Assembly: GCA_040752295.1 (NCBI GenBank)
Contig: JBFMFE010000082.1
Span: forward strand, 1 to 8,088
Source: JBFMFE01 sp040752295
GTDB taxonomy: Bacteria > UBP15 > UBA6099 > JBFMBQ01
Length of the DNA: 8,088 bases
Direction of reading: 5' to 3'
Shown here: in pieces, positions 5,358 through 8,088 of the stretch
How positions within the stretch are numbered: position 1 is the stretch's first letter
Layout of the letters: each line of letters opens with the position of its first letter
Position numbers and translations under genes: made by a program
Notes under the pieces: generated by a model
Seen by the model: the letters and a program-made list of their open reading frames with translations, nothing else
What the model was told of the DNA's origin: nothing
Database searches by the model: none

Positions 5358-6821
5358 GTGAAAGTACTCTTAATCGATCCCAAAAGACTCGGGCTGGAGA
5401 CGTACCTCATCATTCCCAACGTGGGACTCGGCTACATAGCCGCCTCGCTGCGAAGGGGCGGGCACGAGCCGGAGATATGCAGCGCCGCGAGGGATTCCCT
5501 GTTTCCCACTCACGTCGCGGAGCGCGCCGCCCGCGGTGGGTTCGGACTGGCGGGCATCACGGTTTTTACGTCCTACTTCAGTTCTGCCGCAGCGTACGCG
5601 CGGGAGATAAGGCGGCTGGCGCCGGGGATCGTTCTGGCGGCGGGCGGTCCCCACGCCATTTTCGAGCCGCAGGAAGTGCTCGAGCGGATGCCGGAGGTGG
5701 ATTACGTTGTGACCGGCGAGGGGGAGGAGACGCTGCCGCTTCTCGCCTCGATGCTCGAAGGAGAGAGGAGACCGGACGGGGAGGCGCTGTCGGCGATTCC
5801 GAACCTGTGTTTCCGTGACGGCGGCGGCGCGGTCGCGACGCCGAGGCGCGTCATCGCGGACATAAAGCCGCTGGACCTCCCCGCGTGGGACCTCCTGGAA
5901 CCCCACAGGTTCGGACTGTATCCCAACGGGATTTTCACGATGAAGAAGAAGATCGCGCCGGTGGTGACCTCAAGGGGCTGTCCCTACCCGTGCACCTTCT
6001 GCGGCGCGGGGACGGCGATGGGAAAAAAGGTGCGGCACCGCGACCCTGACAGCGTCGTGGAGGAAATGAGGCATTTGAGGGACGGGTACGGGATACGGGA
6101 GATACACGTCATGGACGACAATTTCACCGTGGACCGCGGTTTCGCGGTGGAAGTCTGCGAGCGGCTGATACGCGCGGACCTCGGTCTCGTCTGGGCGTGC
6201 CCGTCGGGGATAAGACTCGATTGCCTGGACGAGGAATTGGCGCGGCTCATGAGAAGAGCCGGGTGGTATTCCACCTCGGTGGGGATAGAGTCCGGCTCAA
6301 GCCGGGTTCTCGAACTCATGAAGAAACGCATTTCCCTCGACGAGGTTCCGGGGAAGGTGGAGATGCTCGCGCGAAACGGCGTCAGGGTCACGGGATTCTT
6401 CATCCTGGGCTTCCCCGGCGAGACGCTCGAGGAAATGCGCCGGACGGTGCGCCTTGCGCTGAAGCTGCGCCTCGCGAGGGTGAATTTTTTCAATTTCACC
6501 CCCTTTCCCGGAAGCGAGGCTTACAGGAGGCTGAAGGACGAGGGCAGGCTGCGGAACGTCAACTACGACGAGATGTACATCCACAGCCTGAGCTGGTGTC
6601 CCGATTCGGTCGGCGAAAAGGCTCTCAGGAGCATTCAGAGGCGCGCATACGTCAGGTTCTACATGAGACCGGGGATCATACTGGGCTTGTCCAGGGAGAT
6701 ACATTCCCTCACGCAGGTGAAGATAATAATCCAGAGGGCGTTGAGGATACTGTTTCCGCGGGCGAGGGGGAGGCGCCGTTTTCCCGGACTTCCGGGCGCG
6801 AAACCCGCCGCTGGTTTATAA
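5358..6821 (+). CDS. B12-binding-domain radical SAM protein, BchE-like layout
   Basis: The 487-residue product starts at GTG (VKVLLIDPKR, read as Met). It has an N-terminal B12-binding domain with LGYIAASLRRGGHEPE (24-39), AAGGPHAIFEP (94-104) and VVTGEGEE (117-124). The linker carries LPAWDLLEP. The radical SAM core has SRGCPYPCTFC with C208, C212 and C215, then HVMDDNFTVDR (250-260), TSVGIESGS (306-314) and FILGFPGET (348-356). The C-terminal part (RRAYVRFYMRP near 428-438, then a run to IIIQRALRIL) is typical of the common cobalamin radical SAM families of environmental bacteria. No DxHxxG motif is present. The GTG is preceded by a weak GAAAAGAAG ribosome site; no in-frame ATG fits better. 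The stop is reached through TTA TAA, whose bases form a TATAAT box just before the next gene. The reaction is unknown. Confidence 0.93.
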   Translation: MKVLLIDPKRLGLETYLIIPNVGLGYIAASLRRGGHEPEICSAARDSLFPTHVAERAARGGFGLAGITVFTSYFSSAAAYAREIRRLAPGIVLAAGGPHAIFEPQEVLERMPEVDYVVTGEGEETLPLLASMLEGERRPDGEALSAIPNLCFRDGGGAVATPRRVIADIKPLDLPAWDLLEPHRFGLYPNGIFTMKKKIAPVVTSRGCPYPCTFCGAGTAMGKKVRHRDPDSVVEEMRHLRDGYGIREIHVMDDNFTVDRGFAVEVCERLIRADLGLVWACPSGIRLDCLDEELARLMRRAGWYSTSVGIESGSSRVLELMKKRISLDEVPGKVEMLARNGVRVTGFFILGFPGETLEEMRRTVRLALKLRLARVNFFNFTPFPGSEAYRRLKDEGRLRNVNYDEMYIHSLSWCPDSVGEKALRSIQRRAYVRFYMRPGIILGLSREIHSLTQVKIIIQRALRILFPRARGRRRFPGLPGAKPAAGL

Positions 6822-6822
6822 T
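6817..6822 (+). promoter_or_regulatory. possible -10 box at the end of the second radical SAM gene
   Basis: TATAAT is formed by the last Leu codon TTA, the stop TAA and the following T. It lies six bases before the GTG start of the glycosyltransferase, so transcription would begin about at that codon and give a leaderless message. No -35 box or extended -10 TG is found, so it may be a coincidence of codons, with the gene read through from upstream. Confidence 0.3.
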
Positions 6823-6828
6823 TTTAGA

Positions 6829-7584
6829 GTGATATTTTTCATCGTTCCCGTTTATAACGAGGCGGAGAACGCGGGGGGACTGGTTGAGGGTCTGTCGGCG
6901 GCGAGTGCGTCCGCTGGTGAGCCGTTCCGGATCATCGCCGTGGACGACGGCAGCACCGACGGATCGGCGGAGGCTCTGGAAGCCCTCGATGCCGCGGTCG
7001 AGGTGATAAGGTTCGGCGCCAACCGCGGCATCGCGTCGGTTTTAAGAGAAGGATTCGCCCGCGCGTGCGGGCTTGCGGACGATGACGATCCGCTCGTCTT
7101 CATCGAAGCCGACTGTTCGAACGATCCCGGGACGCTCTCCTCGATGCTCGAGCGGTTCAGGGGAGGCGCGGACGTCGTGTCCGCGTCGCGGTACGTGAAG
7201 GGGGGAAAGATCAGGGGATTCCCGCCCGCGCGCCGCGCCGTCAGCCGTCTGTCCAATCTCGTTCTCCGCCTCCTCGTGCCGCTTCCCGCCGCGAGCGATT
7301 ACACTTACTTTTTCAAGATGTACAGGGCGCGGACGGTGAAGGAAGCCTTCAGGGAATACGGCGATGCGTTTCTGAAAACCCGCAGGTTCTCCGCGAACGC
7401 GGAATTTTTCATCAAGATGAGACGCCTCACCTCCCGGTACGACCAGGTTCCGACGCGGTATGACTACGCACGCAAAGGCTCGGAGAGCAAGTTCGCGCCG
7501 ATTCGGGAGGTGCCCGAATACGTCCGGCTCATCGCCGTCTGCCGGGCTGAGCTGAGGCGATCCCGTCATGCGGCAGGGTTATAA
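6829..7584 (+). CDS. GT2 glycosyltransferase, DPM1-like, complete
   Basis: The 251-residue protein is a full-length, membrane-free family 2 glycosyltransferase. It opens with FFIVPVYNEAEN and has the nucleotide site IIAVDDGSTDGS (35-46, D39/D40). The metal-binding region is FIEADCSNDP (91-100, with D95), and there is a conserved SASRYVKGG (118-126). The C-terminal acceptor region ends in RKGSESKF (215-222), the usual G-x-SK signature. Relatives transfer a sugar from a nucleotide donor to a polyprenyl phosphate or similar lipid. The second Asp of the usual DxD is not obvious (EADCSND). It starts at GTG seven bases after the stop of the radical SAM gene, with no clear ribosome site, so it is either coupled to that gene or leaderless. 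It is the intact counterpart of the headless GT2 at 975-1331, but the two are clearly different paralogs. Confidence 0.92.
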   Translation: MIFFIVPVYNEAENAGGLVEGLSAASASAGEPFRIIAVDDGSTDGSAEALEALDAAVEVIRFGANRGIASVLREGFARACGLADDDDPLVFIEADCSNDPGTLSSMLERFRGGADVVSASRYVKGGKIRGFPPARRAVSRLSNLVLRLLVPLPAASDYTYFFKMYRARTVKEAFREYGDAFLKTRRFSANAEFFIKMRRLTSRYDQVPTRYDYARKGSESKFAPIREVPEYVRLIAVCRAELRRSRHAAGL

Positions 7585-7585
7585 T
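7580..7585 (+). promoter_or_regulatory. possible -10 box at the end of the glycosyltransferase gene
   Basis: TATAAT is again formed by a terminal Leu TTA, the stop TAA and a following T. Transcription would start near 7592, leaving a leader of about 40 bases with AGGAAAG (7614-7620) ahead of the next start. No recognisable -35 box is seen. Confidence 0.3.
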
Positions 7586-7632
7586 TGCATTGGAGTCGTT
7601 GCCGCCCGCCCGCAGGAAAGGAAACGCCGCCG

Positions 7633-8088
7633 ATGCTCCGGGAAACCACCGGCGAACCCGTGGATTTCCTTTTCGTCAACCCGCCGCTGACGCTCAGGGA
7701 GCGCTACGGAGGGCTTGCGATAGGGGGGAGCAATCTTCCGCCGCTCGGGCTGGCGAACCTCGCTGCGGCGGTCAGGGAGGCGGGACGGCGCCCCGCGGTT
7801 TTAGACGCCGCCATTCACGGTCTGGACGTCGCCCGGACGGTGAAGAAAATCATAGAGATCGCCCCCCGTGTCGTGGGATTCACCGGCGCGACGGTCGCCG
7901 TGGACAACCTCGTCGCGGCGGCGCGGGGGGTCAGGTCGGCGCTCCCGTCCGTGCCGATAGTGGTCGGCGGCGCGCACGTGAGCGCCGTGCCCCGGGAGAC
8001 GCTCGAGCGCTACCACGACTGCATTGACGCGGCTGTTGTGGGGGAGGGCGACGTGACCGCGGTCGAGCTTCTCAACGCCCTTCTGGAC
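7633..8088 (+). CDS. B12-binding-domain protein, N-terminal part of a fourth radical SAM protein (partial)
   Basis: The frame from ATG 7633 is open for 152 codons to the right edge. It shows the cobalamin-binding domain: VDFLFVNPPLTLRERYGG, LPPLGLANLAAAVREAG (36-52), PRVVGFTGATVAVDN near 80-94, IVVGGAHVSAVPRETLE near 109-125 and AAVVGEGDVTAVELL near 134-148. The GAHxxxxPxE and VxGEGE-type signatures are those of the radical SAM genes to the left, so a radical SAM barrel is expected beyond the edge, though its cysteines are not in this window. The reading VLDAAIHGLD has a His but not in DxHxxG spacing. A ribosome site AGGAAAG lies 12 bases upstream. A TTG at 7585 is the only earlier in-frame start of note and is less likely. 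It starts 48 bases after the glycosyltransferase stop. Confidence 0.85.
   Translation, partial: MLRETTGEPVDFLFVNPPLTLRERYGGLAIGGSNLPPLGLANLAAAVREAGRRPAVLDAAIHGLDVARTVKKIIEIAPRVVGFTGATVAVDNLVAAARGVRSALPSVPIVVGGAHVSAVPRETLERYHDCIDAAVVGEGDVTAVELLNALLD

Noticed and set aside
7590..8027. Plus-strand frame of 145 codons at the right end
   Set aside because: It is Arg/Gly-rich out-of-frame translation. The frame starting at 7633 shows a proper B12-binding domain.
1..8088. tRNA or rRNA genes, CRISPR arrays, insertion sequences and attachment sites
   Set aside because: No repeat-spacer pattern, transposase-like protein, terminal repeats or recognisable RNA gene was seen on either strand.

Overview
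This is a GC-rich bacterial window (roughly 60% GC) in which almost all of the DNA is coding. It holds eight recognisable genes in two divergent blocks that point away from a 287-base regulatory region (3477-3763). Promoter-like sequences fit a sigma-70-type bacterial RNA polymerase. The combination of several cobalamin-binding radical SAM proteins, GT2 glycosyltransferases and a YdjC-type sugar deacetylase is the kind of accessory locus found in anaerobic or environmental, often uncultured, bacteria. The sequence alone does not support naming a phylum.

Left block, minus strand, read from 3476 down to 113: a class I SAM-dependent methyltransferase; a B12-binding-domain radical SAM protein with a strong ribosome binding site; a family 2 glycosyltransferase that keeps only its C-terminal part; and a YdjC/ChbG-family carbohydrate deacetylase whose start overlaps the end of the fragment. 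Just upstream of the glycosyltransferase fragment is a near-consensus promoter (TTGACT, 18 bases, TATAAT). Its spacer is exactly filled by an 18-base palindrome, and the ORF start falls about where transcription should begin. A short reading frame may enter from the left edge at 79.

Right block, plus strand, from 3764 to the window end: a B12-binding radical SAM protein, a second one, a complete DPM1-like GT2 glycosyltransferase, and the first 152 codons of a fourth B12-binding-domain protein of the same family that runs off the right edge. Two of the three gene junctions in this block carry a TATAAT formed by the last sense codon and the stop codon of the gene before.

Taken together this looks like a biosynthetic locus that builds and modifies a glycosylated, probably lipid-linked or cell-surface molecule. 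The glycosyltransferases would add sugars, the YdjC protein would remove an acetyl group from an N-acetylated sugar, the class I methyltransferase would act at ordinary nucleophilic positions, and the radical SAM proteins would do radical chemistry such as C-methylation or ring rearrangement at unactivated carbons. The gene types recall the hopanoid accessory set HpnI/HpnJ/HpnK (GT2, B12 radical SAM, YdjC), but there are more radical SAM genes and no hopanoid cyclase is visible. The product is unknown. The most notable points are the density of radical SAM genes, the missing DxHxxG cobalamin motif in all four, the headless glycosyltransferase, and the palindrome-filled promoter.
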